DNA of 64,000 bases from Streptomyces sp. NRRL F-525 (GCF_000716605.1 NZ_JNXE01000016.1:1-64000); one strand, 5' to 3'; positions 46,261-56,792 are shown, counted from the first letter of the stretch. The notes: generated by a model from the sequence alone, not told the origin. Translations and numbers: made by a program.

Positions 46261-46668
46261 ATGTACCAGCAGATGATCTTCGTGAACCTGGCCGTGAACG
46301 ACGCCGCCGCGTCGAAGAAGTTCTTCACCGAGCTCGGTTTCTCGACCAACCCCCAGTTCAGCTCGGACGACACCACCTGTGTCGTGATCAGCGAGACGAT
46401 CATCGCGATGCTCCTGGAGAAGAAGCGCTACAGCGACTTCACGAAGAAGGACATCGCCGACTCGGCCAAGACCAGCGAGGTGCTGCTGTGTCTGAGCGCC
46501 GAGAGCCGCGAGAAGGTCGACGAGCTGATCAACAAGGCGGTCGCGGCAGGCGGCACCGCCAACGACGACGTCCAGGACCAGGGTTTCATGTACGGGCGCT
46601 CCTTCGAGGACCTCGACAACCACTCCTGGGAGATCGTGTGGATGGACCCGGCGGCCGTCCAGGGCTGA
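46261..46668 (+). CDS. VOC/glyoxalase-family protein
   Basis: 135 residues, two beta-alpha-beta-beta-beta units: QMIFVNLAVNDAAASKKFFTELGF at the start and GRSFEDLDNHSWEIVWMDPAA at the end. Members bind a metal or small hydrophobic ligand and include resistance proteins and dioxygenases; the function of this one is not clear. Stand-alone short gene with AGAGG-like site upstream. Confidence 0.8.
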   Translation: MYQQMIFVNLAVNDAAASKKFFTELGFSTNPQFSSDDTTCVVISETIIAMLLEKKRYSDFTKKDIADSAKTSEVLLCLSAESREKVDELINKAVAAGGTANDDVQDQGFMYGRSFEDLDNHSWEIVWMDPAAVQG

Positions 46669-46693
46669 GCGGTCGGGTGCCTAGCATGGGCGC

Positions 46694-47815
46694 GTGCAGA
46701 CGAGCCCGGCCCATGCGGCCCACCACGACGAACGCGAGATCGAGACGGTCGAGGACTTCGACGCGACCGTCTCGTCCCGCGGCACTCTCGCCGGACACCG
46801 CGTCCAGGGCGTCGATCTGACGGACCGTACGCGGGAGTTGCTCACCACGGACACCTCGGGCGCCGTCTTCCTCGGCTGCCCGATGCGCGACGAGGCGGCC
46901 ACGAAGGTCCGCGCCGACGGCGCCTTGGTCTTCCCGCCCGTCCCGCACCTCCCGTTCGACCCCTACCGCGGCCATCTCTACACGCCGGACGAGCTGTTCG
47001 CCTCGCTCGACAAGGGGTACGAGCAGACGCCGGACGCGCTCGCGTACGCCTGGTTCCAGCGGACCAAGGCCGACGGCGACATATACGCGTCGATGCTGCG
47101 CGCCGTCCACGACGACTCCATCTCCGACGCCCTGGACGAACTCCTGCGCGGCGCACGGGTGGTGGGCGTCATGGGCGGCCACGCGATGGCCCGCGGGACG
47201 GAGGCCTACGGCGGTGCCGCGCGCCTGGGCCGCGAGCTGAGCCGCGCCGGGTTCACGGTGGCGACCGGCGGCGGACCCGGCGCGATGGAGGCGGCGAACC
47301 TGGGCGCGTACGCGGCGCCGTACGAGGACGCCATGCTGGAGGAGGCGTGCCAACTCCTCGCCGGATCACCGTCGTTCAGCCCCTCGATCACCGACTGGGC
47401 CCAGGGCGCCTTCGAGGTCCGCACCCGCTGGCCGAAGGGCAACCACTCGATCGGCATCCCGACGTGGTTCTACGGCCATGAGCCGCCGAACGCCTTCGCC
47501 TCGCACATCGCCAAGTACTTCGCCAACGCCACCCGCGAGGACGGCCTGTTGGCCCGCTCGAACGCCGGGGTGGTGTTTCTGCCGGGCGCGGCCGGGACCG
47601 TACAGGAGATCTTCGACAACGCGACGCCGAACTACTACGAGTCGCGCGGCGAGCCCACGCCGATGGTTCTCGTGGACCGGGAGCACTGGACGGAGCGGCT
47701 GCCGACCTGGCCGCTGCTGCGTGCACTTGCCCGGGAACGGCCGATGGAGGCCCGTATCGCCCTCGTTGACCGGATCGAGGAGGCTCCGGAAGCACTGAAA
47801 CGTCTCACTGATTAA
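46694..47815 (+). CDS. LOG-family Rossmann protein
   Basis: 373 residues. VVGVMGGHAMARGTEAY opens the nucleotide-binding fold, TGGGPGAMEAANLGAY is the LOG signature, and FLPGAAGTVQEIFDNATPN replaces the usual PGGxGTxxE. True LOG enzymes cleave cytokinin ribotides; this longer protein with an N-terminal ~130-residue addition is a divergent member whose substrate is unknown. GTG start at 46694. Confidence 0.7.
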   Translation: MQTSPAHAAHHDEREIETVEDFDATVSSRGTLAGHRVQGVDLTDRTRELLTTDTSGAVFLGCPMRDEAATKVRADGALVFPPVPHLPFDPYRGHLYTPDELFASLDKGYEQTPDALAYAWFQRTKADGDIYASMLRAVHDDSISDALDELLRGARVVGVMGGHAMARGTEAYGGAARLGRELSRAGFTVATGGGPGAMEAANLGAYAAPYEDAMLEEACQLLAGSPSFSPSITDWAQGAFEVRTRWPKGNHSIGIPTWFYGHEPPNAFASHIAKYFANATREDGLLARSNAGVVFLPGAAGTVQEIFDNATPNYYESRGEPTPMVLVDREHWTERLPTWPLLRALARERPMEARIALVDRIEEAPEALKRLTD

Positions 47816-47853
47816 AGTGCGGGTAAAGGCAACTGCTGTACACCGCATATGCA

Positions 47854-47881
47854 TTGACACTGCTTACGCAGCACTTATAGA
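47854..47881 (+). promoter_or_regulatory. Consensus vegetative promoter
   Basis: TTGACA (47854-47859), 16-bp spacer, TATAGA (47876-47881), about 95 bp upstream of the LAETG protein gene. A rare clear HrdB-type promoter in this window. Confidence 0.8.
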
Positions 47882-47975
47882 CCAGTGAGACTCCTGGGGG
47901 CAGTGGTGCCTCACCTCATTGCCGCTCCATCTCCCCCTAAACCCCCCGCAGTTGCACATCCCGTGAAGGGCAAAC

Positions 47976-48659
47976 GTGTCCATATCTCGACGTTCCGTAC
48001 GCATCCTCGGTGTCGCGTCCGCCTCGGCCGCACTCGCACTCGGATTCGCGGGCAACGCGCTCGCCTGCAACATCAGCGAGTTCTCCGCCGAAGCCACGTG
48101 TGACGGCGCCAACGGTGTCATCACCGTCACCGACAAGGACGCCTCGGCCACCGAGGCGACCATCACGGTGTTCCTGGAGAACAACGGTTCCGACGCCAAG
48201 CAGGTCGGCGACGCGCAGACCGTCAAGGGCTCGAAGGAAGGTGTCTCCGTCACCTTCGCCGAGGACTGGCAGCCGAACGCGACGTACCGCGTTCACGTCA
48301 AGGCCGGCAACCTGGTCGACAAGGACATCACGCCGAACCTGACCACCCCGTCCAAGGCCTGCGCGACGGACTCGCCCAGCCCGAGCCCGTCGGAGTCCTC
48401 TCCGGCACCGTCGGAGAGCGCCTCGACCCCGGCCGAGTCCGACACCCCGACCCCGTCGGCCACGGAGAGCAGCAGCACCGCTCCCGCGACGACGACCGAC
48501 AACGCGCCGTCCCCGGCGGCCGGTTCCTCGAACCTCGCCGAGACCGGTGCCAACTCCAACACCGGCATGATCGCCGGTATCGCGGGCGCCCTCGTCGTCG
48601 TGGGCGGCGGAGCCGTCTACTTCGGCATGCGCCGTCGCGGTGCGAACAACGGCGGCTGA
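47976..48659 (+). CDS. LAETG-anchored surface protein
   Basis: 227 residues. Signal peptide 1-28 ([26 protein letters not shown]), a mature beta-rich domain with an early Cys pair ([14 protein letters not shown]), a Ser/Pro/Thr-rich stalk, then the sorting signal LAETG near residue 189, a hydrophobic segment and RRRG tail. LAXTG motifs are substrates of class E sortases, which are not in the window. It resembles the small LAETG-motif cell-wall proteins common in Streptomyces. GTG 47976 has GAAGGG upstream; a strong hairpin follows. Confidence 0.85.
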   Translation: MSISRRSVRILGVASASAALALGFAGNALACNISEFSAEATCDGANGVITVTDKDASATEATITVFLENNGSDAKQVGDAQTVKGSKEGVSVTFAEDWQPNATYRVHVKAGNLVDKDITPNLTTPSKACATDSPSPSPSESSPAPSESASTPAESDTPTPSATESSSTAPATTTDNAPSPAAGSSNLAETGANSNTGMIAGIAGALVVVGGGAVYFGMRRRGANNGG

Positions 48660-48685
48660 TCAACAGCCGCTGAACGAAACGCTGT

Positions 48686-48718
48686 TGTGGCCCGTCCGGT
48701 TCGTGGGGACGGGCCACA
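48686..48718 (+). terminator. Hairpin terminator
   Basis: Perfect 12-bp stem TGTGGCCCGTCC / GGACGGGCCACA with a 9-nt loop, just after the LAETG protein gene. Confidence 0.85.
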
Positions 48719-48757
48719 CACATGTCCGGTGCGTGGGTGCGGGCACCCGCGTGCGCG

Positions 48758-49828
48758 CTAGCCGCCGAGCACGACGATCTCCGCCGCGTCGAACTCCACC
48801 CCGACCGCGCTCCCGACCTCCGGCGCCGCCCGCAGCGCGCAGGCCGCCTCCAGGCGCGGCGCGTCCTCCGGCTGGAGCTGTACGGCGACGTGGGTGCCCT
48901 TGAAGGTGCGGGCGGCGACCGTGCAGCGCAGGCCCTCGTCGGCGGCCAACAGGCGTACGCCTGCGGGGCGTACGAGGAGTGTGCGGGTGCCCTGCGGGGC
49001 GTCCTCGGGGACCGGGACCTTGCCCCAGGGGGTGTCGGCGGCTTCTCCTACGACCGTGGCCTCGACCACGTTGTCGAAGCCCAGGAAGCGGGCCACGAAC
49101 TCGTCGGCGGGGTGCTGCCAGACCTCAAGTGGCGTACCGGACTGGGCGATCCGCCCGTCCCGCATCACCACGACCCGGTCGGCCAGCGCGAACGCCTCGC
49201 CCTGGTCGTGCGTGACCGCGAGCACGGTGGTGCCCAACGTGCCGAAGAGTTCCCGGAGTTCGACGACCAGCCGCTCCCGCAGTGACCGGTCGAGCTGGCC
49301 GAGGGGTTCGTCGAGCATGAGGAGACGGGGGCGGGGCGCCAACGCCCGGGCCAGCGCCACCCGTTGCTGCTCACCGCCGGACAGTCCGGCGACGGCACGG
49401 TGGGCCGCACCCGGCAGCCCGACCAGGTCGAGCAACTCGCCCACCCGGTCGCCCTGTTGCTTTTTCGACGCCCCGTGCATGCGCAGCCCGAAGGCCACGT
49501 TGCCGGCCACGTCCCGCTGCGGGAACAGCTGGTGGTCCTGGAACATCAGACCCACCCCGCGCTTGTGCGCGGGCACGCCCGACTGGTCCCGGTCGTCCAG
49601 CAACACCCGCCCGGAGTCGAGGGGTTGGAGCCCGGCGACCGCCCGGAGCAGCGTCGACTTGCCGCTGCCACTGGGCCCGAGCACACACACGATCTCGTGC
49701 TCGGCTACACCCAGGTCGACAGCGTCCAGCACCGGGCGCCCACCGAACCGTACGGTCGCGTCCTCAAGGCTGAGCAGCATGGTCGGCGCAGGGTCCGGTT
49801 TCACGCTCGGCGGCATGTTCGGCGGCAT
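48758..49828 (-). CDS. Thiamine ABC transporter ATPase
   Basis: 356 residues. Walker A GPSGSGKST, signature LSGGEQQRVALARAL, Walker B LLMLDEP and the H-loop THDQ are complete; a C-terminal beta-rich regulatory domain of about 110 residues follows. ATG 49828 directly abuts the permease stop (TAGATG) with GGGGGAG upstream. It energises the ThiP permease; ferric or other ligands are less likely given the riboswitch. Confidence 0.9.
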   Translation of the reverse strand: MPPNMPPSVKPDPAPTMLLSLEDATVRFGGRPVLDAVDLGVAEHEIVCVLGPSGSGKSTLLRAVAGLQPLDSGRVLLDDRDQSGVPAHKRGVGLMFQDHQLFPQRDVAGNVAFGLRMHGASKKQQGDRVGELLDLVGLPGAAHRAVAGLSGGEQQRVALARALAPRPRLLMLDEPLGQLDRSLRERLVVELRELFGTLGTTVLAVTHDQGEAFALADRVVVMRDGRIAQSGTPLEVWQHPADEFVARFLGFDNVVEATVVGEAADTPWGKVPVPEDAPQGTRTLLVRPAGVRLLAADEGLRCTVAARTFKGTHVAVQLQPEDAPRLEAACALRAAPEVGSAVGVEFDAAEIVVLGG

Positions 49829-51448
49829 CTAGAACTCCCCCGTCCGGTCGGTGCGCAGCCGCTCGAGCACCAGCAGGGCCACCGCGCACACCACCATCAG
49901 AATCGTCGAAAGGGCCATCGCCTGGCCGTAGTTGAGATCACCGGGGCGCGACAGCAGCCGGGCCACCGCGACCGGCAGGGTCGGGTTGTCGGGCCGCGCG
50001 ATGAACACGGTCGCCCCGAACTCGCCCAGCGACACCGCGAACGCGAACCCGGCGGCGATCAGCAACGCCCGCCGTACGAGCGGCAGATCGACCTCGCGCC
50101 ACACCCGCCACGGCGACGCCCCGAGCACGGCCGCCGCCTCGCGGAGCCGCCCGTCCACCGCCCGCAGCACGGGCAGCATCGTCCGTACGACGAAGGGGAC
50201 ACCGACCAGCGCCTGCGCGAGCGGCACCAGGATCCATGAACTCCGCAGATCCACCGGGGGTTTGTCGAGCGCGATCAGGAACCCGAAGCCGACGGTCACC
50301 GCCGACACCCCGAGCGGCAGCATCAGCAGCGCGTCGAAGCCCCGGACCAGCCGCCCGGCATCGCGCCGGGTCAGGGCGGCCGCTGCGAGTCCGCCGATCA
50401 CCACGGCGATGGCGGTGGCGGCGACGGCGTACTCCAGCGAGTTGCCGATCGCGGCGATCGGCGGGACGAGGAAGGTGCCGCCGTCGTCGTGGGTCAGCGC
50501 CCGGAAGTACCCGAAGTCCGGTGTGTCCAGCGAGCGTTGGACCAGCACGGCGAGCGGCAGCAGAAGCAACACGGCGATGGACGCGACGACCCCGGCCAGC
50601 AGGGTCCACTGGCCGGCCCCGCGCGGGCGCCGTGCGGTCACCGACGGGTCCACGAGCCGTAGGACGCTCTCCCGTCGCCGTACCGTCCAGGCGTGCACGG
50701 CGAGAATCGCGCCGACCGCGACGAACTGGACGATCGTCAGGACGGCCGCCGTGGACAGGTCGAAGACCTCCGAAGTCTGGCGGTAGATCTCCACTTCGAG
50801 GGTCGAGAAGGTCGGGCCGCCGAGGATCTGGACCACGCCGAAGGACGTGAAGGTGAAGAGGAAGACCATCAGCGCGGCGGCGGCCACGGCGGGCCCCAGC
50901 GCGGGCAGCGTCACCGTCCGCCAGGCCCGCAGCCGGGACGCGCCGAGCATCCGCGCGGCCTCCTCCTGGCGCGGGTCGAGTTGGGCCCAGAGGCCGCCCA
51001 CCGTCCGTACGACGACCGCGTAGTTGAAGAAGACGTGCGCGAGCAGGATGGCCCACACGGTGGTGTCCAGCCGTACGCCCCACAGGTCGTCGAGGAGCCC
51101 GCCCCGGCCGACGAGCGCGAGGAAGGCCGTACCGACGACGACCGTCGGCAGCACGAAGGGGACGGTGACGACGGCCCGCAGGACGTGTCGGCCCGGGAAG
51201 TCGAAGCGCGCGAAGACGTACGCGCCGGGGAGCGCGATCAGCAGCGTGAGCGCGGTGGAGGCGAGCGCCTGCCAAGTGGTGAACCACAGGACGTGCCGGA
51301 TGTCGGACTCCACCAACACGTCCCAGACACGGCCCAGTTGCCAGGCGCCGTCGACCTTGAGGCCGCGCGCGACGATCGCGGATACGGGGTAGGCGAAGAA
51401 CACCGCGAAGAACGCGACGGGTACGGCCATGAGGCCGAGCCGCGTCAC
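49829..51448 (-). CDS. Thiamine ABC transporter permease (fused ThiP type)
   Basis: 539 residues with about twelve membrane segments, formed of two fused permease units, each with an EAA loop (EEAARMLGASRLRAWRTVTLP and REAAAVLGASPWRVWREVDLP). That is the ThiP/FbpB architecture. I use GTG 51448 (GGGG upstream, 26 nt after the ThiB stop); ATG 51430 and GTG 51499 are alternatives. It carries thiamine delivered by ThiB. Confidence 0.9.
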   Translation of the reverse strand: MTRLGLMAVPVAFFAVFFAYPVSAIVARGLKVDGAWQLGRVWDVLVESDIRHVLWFTTWQALASTALTLLIALPGAYVFARFDFPGRHVLRAVVTVPFVLPTVVVGTAFLALVGRGGLLDDLWGVRLDTTVWAILLAHVFFNYAVVVRTVGGLWAQLDPRQEEAARMLGASRLRAWRTVTLPALGPAVAAAALMVFLFTFTSFGVVQILGGPTFSTLEVEIYRQTSEVFDLSTAAVLTIVQFVAVGAILAVHAWTVRRRESVLRLVDPSVTARRPRGAGQWTLLAGVVASIAVLLLLPLAVLVQRSLDTPDFGYFRALTHDDGGTFLVPPIAAIGNSLEYAVAATAIAVVIGGLAAAALTRRDAGRLVRGFDALLMLPLGVSAVTVGFGFLIALDKPPVDLRSSWILVPLAQALVGVPFVVRTMLPVLRAVDGRLREAAAVLGASPWRVWREVDLPLVRRALLIAAGFAFAVSLGEFGATVFIARPDNPTLPVAVARLLSRPGDLNYGQAMALSTILMVVCAVALLVLERLRTDRTGEF

Positions 51449-51474
51449 GCTGCCCCGATGGGTGCGCCGTGGGG

Positions 51475-52551
51475 CTACTTCAGTACGAGCGAGGTCCACG
51501 ACTTGACCCACTGGTCCCGGTCGGCGGCGATCTTCGCGGGCGCCATGGTCTCGGGGTCCGGGGCCTGGCGGCCGTACTTCTCGAACTCCTGCGGGACCTG
51601 GGCGCCTTGGATCACCGGGTAGACGAACATGTTGAGCGGCATGTCCTGCTGGAACTCCTTGGTGAGCAGGAAGTCGAGGAACGCCTTGCCGCCCTTGGTG
51701 TTCTGCGCGTTGCTGAGCAGTCCCGCGTACTCGGTCTGCCGGAAGCAGGTGCCGTACGACACCCCGGTGGGCGCGGTGGTCGGCTTCGGGTCGGCGTAGA
51801 TGACCTCGGCGGGCGGCGAGGAGGCGTACGAGACGACGAGGGGCCGGTCGCCGCCCGCCTTCTTGCCACCGGCGGACCCGGAGAACTCCTGGTCGTAGGC
51901 CTGCTCCCAGCCGTCGACGACCTTGACGCCGTTGGCCTTGAGCTTCTTCCAGTACGCCTGCCAGCCGTCGTCGCCGTACTGCGCGGCGCTGCCGAGCAGG
52001 AAGCCGAGGCCGGGTGAGGAGGTGGCCGCGTTCTCGGTGACGAGGAGGTTCTTGTACTCGGGCTTGACCAGGTCGGCGAAGGACGTCGGCGGGGTCAGCT
52101 TGTGCTTGCTGAAGTACGCCTTGTCGTAGTTGACGCAGATGTCGCCGGTGTCGATGGGCGTGACCCGGTGCTTGGTCTGGTCGACGCGGTACTCGGGCTT
52201 GACTAGCGCGGAGCCCTTCGCGTCGTAGGACTGGAAGAGGCCGTTGTCGAGCGCGCGGGAGAGCAGGGTGTTGTCGACGCCGAAGAAGACGTCGCCCTGG
52301 GGGTTGTCCTTGGTCAGGATCGCCTTGTTGACGGCCTGGCCGGCGTCGCCGTCCTTGAGGACCTTGACCGTGTAGCCGGACTGCTTCTCGAAGTCCTTGA
52401 GGACGCTCTTGGAGACGGCCCACGAGTCGTGGCTGACGAGGGTGACGGTCTTGGAGTCGCCGCCGCTGCCGCCGCCGGACGAGCCGCACGCGGAGAGCGT
52501 GAGCAGCCCGAGGCCGACGGCCGCGGCGATGCATGCCTTGGTGTGGTGCAC
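51475..52551 (-). CDS. Thiamine-binding lipoprotein (ThiB)
   Basis: 358 residues. Lipoprotein signal ending LLTLSACGSS (Cys at about 22). The mature domain shows the ThiB pattern: TVTLVSHDSWAVSK, VFFGVDNTLLSRAL, PIDTGDICVNYDKAYF, and PLVVSYASSPPAEV. It captures thiamine outside the membrane. GTG 52551 has a strong AGGAGG eight bases upstream, and a TPP riboswitch lies in the leader. Confidence 0.9.
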   Translation of the reverse strand: MHHTKACIAAAVGLGLLTLSACGSSGGGSGGDSKTVTLVSHDSWAVSKSVLKDFEKQSGYTVKVLKDGDAGQAVNKAILTKDNPQGDVFFGVDNTLLSRALDNGLFQSYDAKGSALVKPEYRVDQTKHRVTPIDTGDICVNYDKAYFSKHKLTPPTSFADLVKPEYKNLLVTENAATSSPGLGFLLGSAAQYGDDGWQAYWKKLKANGVKVVDGWEQAYDQEFSGSAGGKKAGGDRPLVVSYASSPPAEVIYADPKPTTAPTGVSYGTCFRQTEYAGLLSNAQNTKGGKAFLDFLLTKEFQQDMPLNMFVYPVIQGAQVPQEFEKYGRQAPDPETMAPAKIAADRDQWVKSWTSLVLK

Positions 52552-52637
52552 GGTTGTTTTCCTCCTGGGGTGTCCAGGAAGAGACGCGGCCCTGCCCACA
52601 GGACGCGGGCAGGGCGCAACAGCAAGAGTGGTGACCG

Positions 52638-52722
52638 AACTTCCTACCCAGAATGACCTGGGCGAGGTTCAGAGGGTCTGCGGACAATCCCGCACTCTCA
52701 GCGCTGTGGCGCTCCCCTGTCG
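52638..52722 (-). promoter_or_regulatory. TPP (thiamine pyrophosphate) riboswitch
   Basis: Reading the minus strand: GGGGAGC, then GCTGAGAGTG, then ACCCTCTGAACCT and a closing GGTCATTCTGGGTAGGAA. These are the conserved segments of the THI element in the right order, in the leader of thiB. The 85 bp after it can hold an expression platform that hides the AGGAGG. Confidence 0.92.
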
Positions 52723-52752
52723 GAATATGAAGATGTGCCTACGCCGGTCAGC

Positions 52753-53859
52753 CTACCGCTCGGTCGCGGCGAGCTGGCCGCACGCTCCGTCGATCTCCTG
52801 GCCCCGGGTGTCCCGGACGGTGACCGGCACCCCGTGGGCCGCGATGGCCTCGACGAACGCCTTCTCGTCCTCGGGGCGGGAGGCGGTCCACTTCGAGCCC
52901 GGCGTCGGGTTCAGCGGGATGAGATTGACGTGCACGGGCTTGCCCTTGAGGAGGCGGCCGAGGCGGTCACCGCGCCACGCCTGGTCGTTGATGTCGCGGA
53001 TCAGCGCGTACTCGATGGACAGCCGGCGCCCGGACTTCGCGGCGTACTCCCAGCCCGCGTCGAGGACCTCGCGCACCTTCCACCGGGTGTTCACGGGGAC
53101 CAGGGTGTCGCGCAACTCGTCGTCGGGCGCGTGCAGCGAGATCGCGAGGCGGCACTTGAAGCCCTCGTCGGAGAACCGGTGGATCGCCGGGACCAGTCCG
53201 ACCGTCGAGACGGTGATCCCGCGCTGCGAGAGCCCGAGCCCGTCCGGCTCGGGGTCGGTGAGGGCGCGGATGGACTGGACGACCCGCTTGTAGTTGGCGA
53301 GGGGCTCGCCCATGCCCATGAACACGATGTTCGAGAGCCGCGCGGGCCCGCCGGGGATCTCGCCGTCGCGCAGGGCACGCATCCCGTCGACGATCTGGTG
53401 CACGATCTCGCCGGTCGACAGATTCCGGTCCAGGCCGGCCTGTCCGGTCGCGCAGAACGGGCAGTTCATGCCACACCCCGCCTGCGAGCTGATGCACATG
53501 GTGACCCGGTCCGGGTACCGCATCAGCACGGACTCGACGAGCGTCCCGTCGAACAGCCGCCACAGCGTCTTGCGCGTGGTCTCCTGGTCGGTCGACAGAT
53601 GCCGTACGACGGTCATCAGCTCAGGAAGCAGCGCCTCCTGCAGCTTGGCGCGCGAACCGGCGGGGATGTCGGTCCACTCCGCCGGGTCGTGCGCGAGGCG
53701 CGCGAAGTAGTGCTGCGAGAGCTGCTTGGCGCGAAACGGCTTCTCCCCGATCGCGGCGACGGCTTCCTTGCGCTCGGCGGGCGTGAGATCGGCAAGGTGC
53801 CGCGGCGGCTTCTGGGCTCCGCGGGGGGCGACGAATGTGAGTTCTCCGGGCTTAGGCAT
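52753..53859 (-). CDS. 23S rRNA m2A2503 / tRNA m2A37 methyltransferase RlmN
   Basis: 368-residue radical SAM enzyme. The 4Fe-4S cluster cysteines are C129-x3-C133-x2-C136 ([15 protein letters not shown]); [13 protein letters not shown] and a late GACGQLA with the methylating Cys are intact. Methylates A2503 near the peptidyl-transferase centre. ATG 53859. Next to the translation gene set, as often in actinomycetes. Confidence 0.95.
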   Translation of the reverse strand: MPKPGELTFVAPRGAQKPPRHLADLTPAERKEAVAAIGEKPFRAKQLSQHYFARLAHDPAEWTDIPAGSRAKLQEALLPELMTVVRHLSTDQETTRKTLWRLFDGTLVESVLMRYPDRVTMCISSQAGCGMNCPFCATGQAGLDRNLSTGEIVHQIVDGMRALRDGEIPGGPARLSNIVFMGMGEPLANYKRVVQSIRALTDPEPDGLGLSQRGITVSTVGLVPAIHRFSDEGFKCRLAISLHAPDDELRDTLVPVNTRWKVREVLDAGWEYAAKSGRRLSIEYALIRDINDQAWRGDRLGRLLKGKPVHVNLIPLNPTPGSKWTASRPEDEKAFVEAIAAHGVPVTVRDTRGQEIDGACGQLAATER

Positions 53860-53951
53860 GGCCCTACCAGTGTCGCAGACATACGAAGAGGGACTCGCCG
53901 CCCTGTGGACAACGAGCCCCTCGTACGTAAAACCCCAGGTCAGCCCAGTCT

Positions 53952-55142
53952 TCAGCCGGAGCCGACGAACAGAACCAACAGCAGCCACACCACCGGAGCG
54001 GTCGGCAGCAAAGAATCCAGCCGGTCCATGATGCCGCCGTGGCCCGGCAGCAGCGTGCCCATGTCCTTGATGCCCAGGTCGCGCTTGATCATGGACTCGC
54101 CGAGGTCGCCCAGCGTGGCGCTGGCCGCGACCGCGAGGCCCAGGACCAGGCCCTGCCACCAGCTGCCGTCGTCGATCAGGAACTGCATGCACAGCGCGCC
54201 CGCCACCATCGCGAACGACACCGCCCCGAACAGGCCCTCGCGGGTCTTTCCGGGGCTGATGCGCGGCGCGAGCTTGTGCGTGCCGAAGCGCCAGCCGATG
54301 GCGTACGCCCCGGTGTCGCTGACCACGGTCAGCAGCAGGAACGTCAGCACCCGCCAGGCGCCGTCGTCGGCGGTGAGCATCAGGGCGACGAACGTGGCCA
54401 GGAACGGCACGTAGAACGCCGCGAAGACGCCCGCCGTGACGTCCTTGAGGTAGCCCTCTGGCGGTTCCGTCATCCGCCAGACGAGGACGGCGAGCGCGGT
54501 GAGCGCCATGGCGACCCAGGCGCCCTCAGGGCCCCGGACGTAACCGGCGACGACCATCGCCGCCCCGCCGACCGCCAGAGGCACGAGGGGCGCCTTGATG
54601 CCCTTGCGCTCCTGCAGCCGCGAGGTGAGCTCCCACAGGCCGACGACGACGGCGACCGCTATCACTCCGACGAACGCGGCCTTCACCACGAAGAGGGACG
54701 CGACGATCACCACGGCGAGCCCGACGCCGACCCCTATGGCCGCACCCAGGTCCCGGCCCGCGCTCTTCTTCTGCGGGGCGGGCGCCGGTGGCGGGACGTC
54801 GGACATGGGCTCCGGATTCTGCGGCACCGCCCCGTAGGGCGTCGCCTGCGGCGTGTCAGAGGGCTGCGTCCGCGGGTCGTACGGCTGCGGCTGCCGTACG
54901 TCGTACGGCGGTTGCTGCGTCTCGTCGCGGAACAAGGGGCCGCTCAGCCGAGCGGCCCCCCGGTCGTCATCCTGGTGTCCGCCGTATGCGGGCTCGTCGG
55001 GCACGATGGGCATGGGGCGAGTCTGCTGCGCCTCAGGCGCATCGTACGTGGGACCCGCCGGGGCAACCCCCTGGACAGGCCCCTGGTCGGACGGCCCCCA
55101 GTACCCGGCTTGTGGCGGTGCCCCCCAGGAAGAGTCGTTCAT
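53952..55142 (-). CDS. Phosphatidate cytidylyltransferase CdsA
   Basis: 396 residues. The first 125 are a Pro/Gln/Asp-rich cytoplasmic extension not found in short forms; then about eight membrane segments and the CDP-diglyceride synthase signature ([28 protein letters not shown]). It makes CDP-diacylglycerol from CTP and phosphatidate. Its ATG overlaps the frr stop by one base (TGATG), so translation is coupled. Confidence 0.93.
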   Translation of the reverse strand: MNDSSWGAPPQAGYWGPSDQGPVQGVAPAGPTYDAPEAQQTRPMPIVPDEPAYGGHQDDDRGAARLSGPLFRDETQQPPYDVRQPQPYDPRTQPSDTPQATPYGAVPQNPEPMSDVPPPAPAPQKKSAGRDLGAAIGVGVGLAVVIVASLFVVKAAFVGVIAVAVVVGLWELTSRLQERKGIKAPLVPLAVGGAAMVVAGYVRGPEGAWVAMALTALAVLVWRMTEPPEGYLKDVTAGVFAAFYVPFLATFVALMLTADDGAWRVLTFLLLTVVSDTGAYAIGWRFGTHKLAPRISPGKTREGLFGAVSFAMVAGALCMQFLIDDGSWWQGLVLGLAVAASATLGDLGESMIKRDLGIKDMGTLLPGHGGIMDRLDSLLPTAPVVWLLLVLFVGSG

Positions 55143-55699
55143 CAGACCTCGAGCAGCTCCGCTTCCTTGTGCTTGAGGAGTTCGTCCACCTGGGCGACGT
55201 ACTTCGCCGTGGTGTCGTCGAGCTCCTTCTCCGCACGACGGACCTCGTCCTCGCCGGACTCCTTGTCCTTGACGAGCTTGTCCAGCGCGTCCTTGGCCTT
55301 GCGGCGGACGGCGCGGATGGACACCTTGGAGTCCTCGGCCTTGGTCCGGGCGACCTTGATGTAGTCCTTGCGGCGCTCCTCGGTCAGCTCGGGGAACGTC
55401 ACACGGATGATGTTGCCGTCGTTGCTGGGATTGACGCCCAGGTCCGAGTCGCGGATCGCCTGTTCGATGTTCCGCAGCGCGGTCTTGTCGAACGGGGTCA
55501 CCACGGCCATCCGCGGCTCCGGTACGGAGAACGAGGCCAGCTGGTTGATCGGCGTCAGCGCGCCGTAGTAGTCGGCCACGATCTTGTTGAACATCGCCGG
55601 GTGCGCACGGCCGGTGCGGATCGCGGCGAAGTCCTCCTTGGCGACCACGACGGCCTTCTCCATCTTCTCCTCGGCCTCGAGGAGGGTCTCTTCGATCAC
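55142..55699 (-). CDS. Ribosome recycling factor
   Basis: 185 residues, the family norm. [48 protein letters not shown] and the long C-terminal coiled-coil are as expected. With EF-G it splits post-termination ribosomes. GTG 55699 has AGGAG upstream. Between pyrH and cdsA. Confidence 0.97.
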   Translation of the reverse strand: MIEETLLEAEEKMEKAVVVAKEDFAAIRTGRAHPAMFNKIVADYYGALTPINQLASFSVPEPRMAVVTPFDKTALRNIEQAIRDSDLGVNPSNDGNIIRVTFPELTEERRKDYIKVARTKAEDSKVSIRAVRRKAKDALDKLVKDKESGEDEVRRAEKELDDTTAKYVAQVDELLKHKEAELLEV

Positions 55700-55829
55700 C
55701 ACTTGCTCCTGCGTGTCTTGAGTAGGCCCGGCTGCTGTGCTGTGTCGGCGTCGGCGGCCGGCTGCGTCGCGTCTTCTTCCTGCACGGTTCCCGACCGGCA
55801 GGACATTGTCCATCCCCCGGTCAGGGTCA

Positions 55830-56588
55830 TCAGCCCTGGCTGCCTTGGTCACCCACAAGCGTGCCGATCTTCTCACCCTTGACGGCGCGGGCGATATTGC
55901 CCTCCGCCAGAAGCTCGAAGACCAGGATCGGAAGCTTGTTGTCGCGGCACAGCGTGATGGCGGTCATGTCCGCGACCTTGAGGTCCTGGGTGATGACCTC
56001 GCCGTAGCTGAGCGAGTCGAACTTGACGGCCTCGGAGTTCGTCTTCGGGTCGGAGTCGTAGACCCCGTCCACGCCGTTCTTGCCCATCAGCAGCGCCTCG
56101 GCGTTGATCTCCAGGGCGCGCTGGGCGGCGGTGGTGTCGGTGGAGAAATAGGGCATGCCCATACCGGCGCCGAAGATGACCACGCGGCCCTTCTCCAGGT
56201 GGCGCACGGCGCGCAGCGGGATGTACGGCTCGGCGACCTGGCCCATGGTGATGGCGGTCTGGACGCGGCTGTCGATGCCCTCCTTCTCCAGGAAGTCCTG
56301 GAGAGCGAGGCAGTTCATCACCGTGCCGAGCATGCCCATGTAGTCGGAGCGGGCCCGGTCCATGCCGCGCTGCTGGAGTTCGGCGCCGCGGAAGAAGTTG
56401 CCGCCGCCGATGACGACGGCGACCTCCGCGCCGTCCCGCACGACGGCCGCGATCTCACGGGCGATCTTGTGCACCACGTCGGGGTCCACGCCCAGGCCGC
56501 CGCCTCCGGAGAAGGCCTCTCCGGACAGCTTCAGCATGAACCGGCCGCGTACCTTGCCGTCGTCGCTCTTCTGGGGCTTGGTGGTCAT
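55830..56588 (-). CDS. UMP kinase (uridylate kinase)
   Basis: 252 residues, bacterial hexameric UMP kinase. [19 protein letters not shown] and [14 protein letters not shown] are all signature motifs. Converts UMP to UDP with ATP; GTP normally activates and UTP inhibits. Own promoter likely, since a hairpin stands between tsf and this gene. Confidence 0.97.
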   Translation of the reverse strand: MTTKPQKSDDGKVRGRFMLKLSGEAFSGGGGLGVDPDVVHKIAREIAAVVRDGAEVAVVIGGGNFFRGAELQQRGMDRARSDYMGMLGTVMNCLALQDFLEKEGIDSRVQTAITMGQVAEPYIPLRAVRHLEKGRVVIFGAGMGMPYFSTDTTAAQRALEINAEALLMGKNGVDGVYDSDPKTNSEAVKFDSLSYGEVITQDLKVADMTAITLCRDNKLPILVFELLAEGNIARAVKGEKIGTLVGDQGSQG

Positions 56589-56627
56589 GGTGTTCTCGCC
56601 TCTTCAACGTGGTCGCACATACGAAGA

Positions 56628-56677
56628 AGGCCACTGCCGGTGGGGTGTCTGTCGCATCCCATGCTCGGCAATGGCCT
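56628..56677 (-). terminator. Hairpin between tsf and pyrH
   Basis: 56629-56639 (GGCCACTGCCG) pairs with 56666-56676 (CGGCAATGGCC) with one mismatch, plus an inner stem GGGGTG/CATCCC. It would separate the rpsB-tsf transcript from pyrH. Confidence 0.65.
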
Positions 56678-56792
56678 CCTCGTCAGATCTGCTGTCGTCC
56701 GCCACGCGCGCGTGCGCGGCGGCGTACCGGGCCGACTGCTGACGACCCTAGCGGGATTCCGCCGGGCGCCGCGCGTCGATCGCGGTACGGAC

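Noticed and set aside
43956..46403. An 815-codon open frame on the minus strand
   Set aside because: Antisense to the ABC ATPase and permease genes; its translation is low-complexity Arg/Gly/Ala with no domain.
49780..49828. Start of the thiamine ATPase at the second ATG, 49780
   Set aside because: ATG 49828 abuts the permease stop and has GGGGGAG at proper spacing, so the longer form is better supported.
48758..52551. Iron(III) ABC transporter
   Set aside because: The fused permease and binding protein could suggest this, but the TPP riboswitch and ThiB motifs indicate thiamine.
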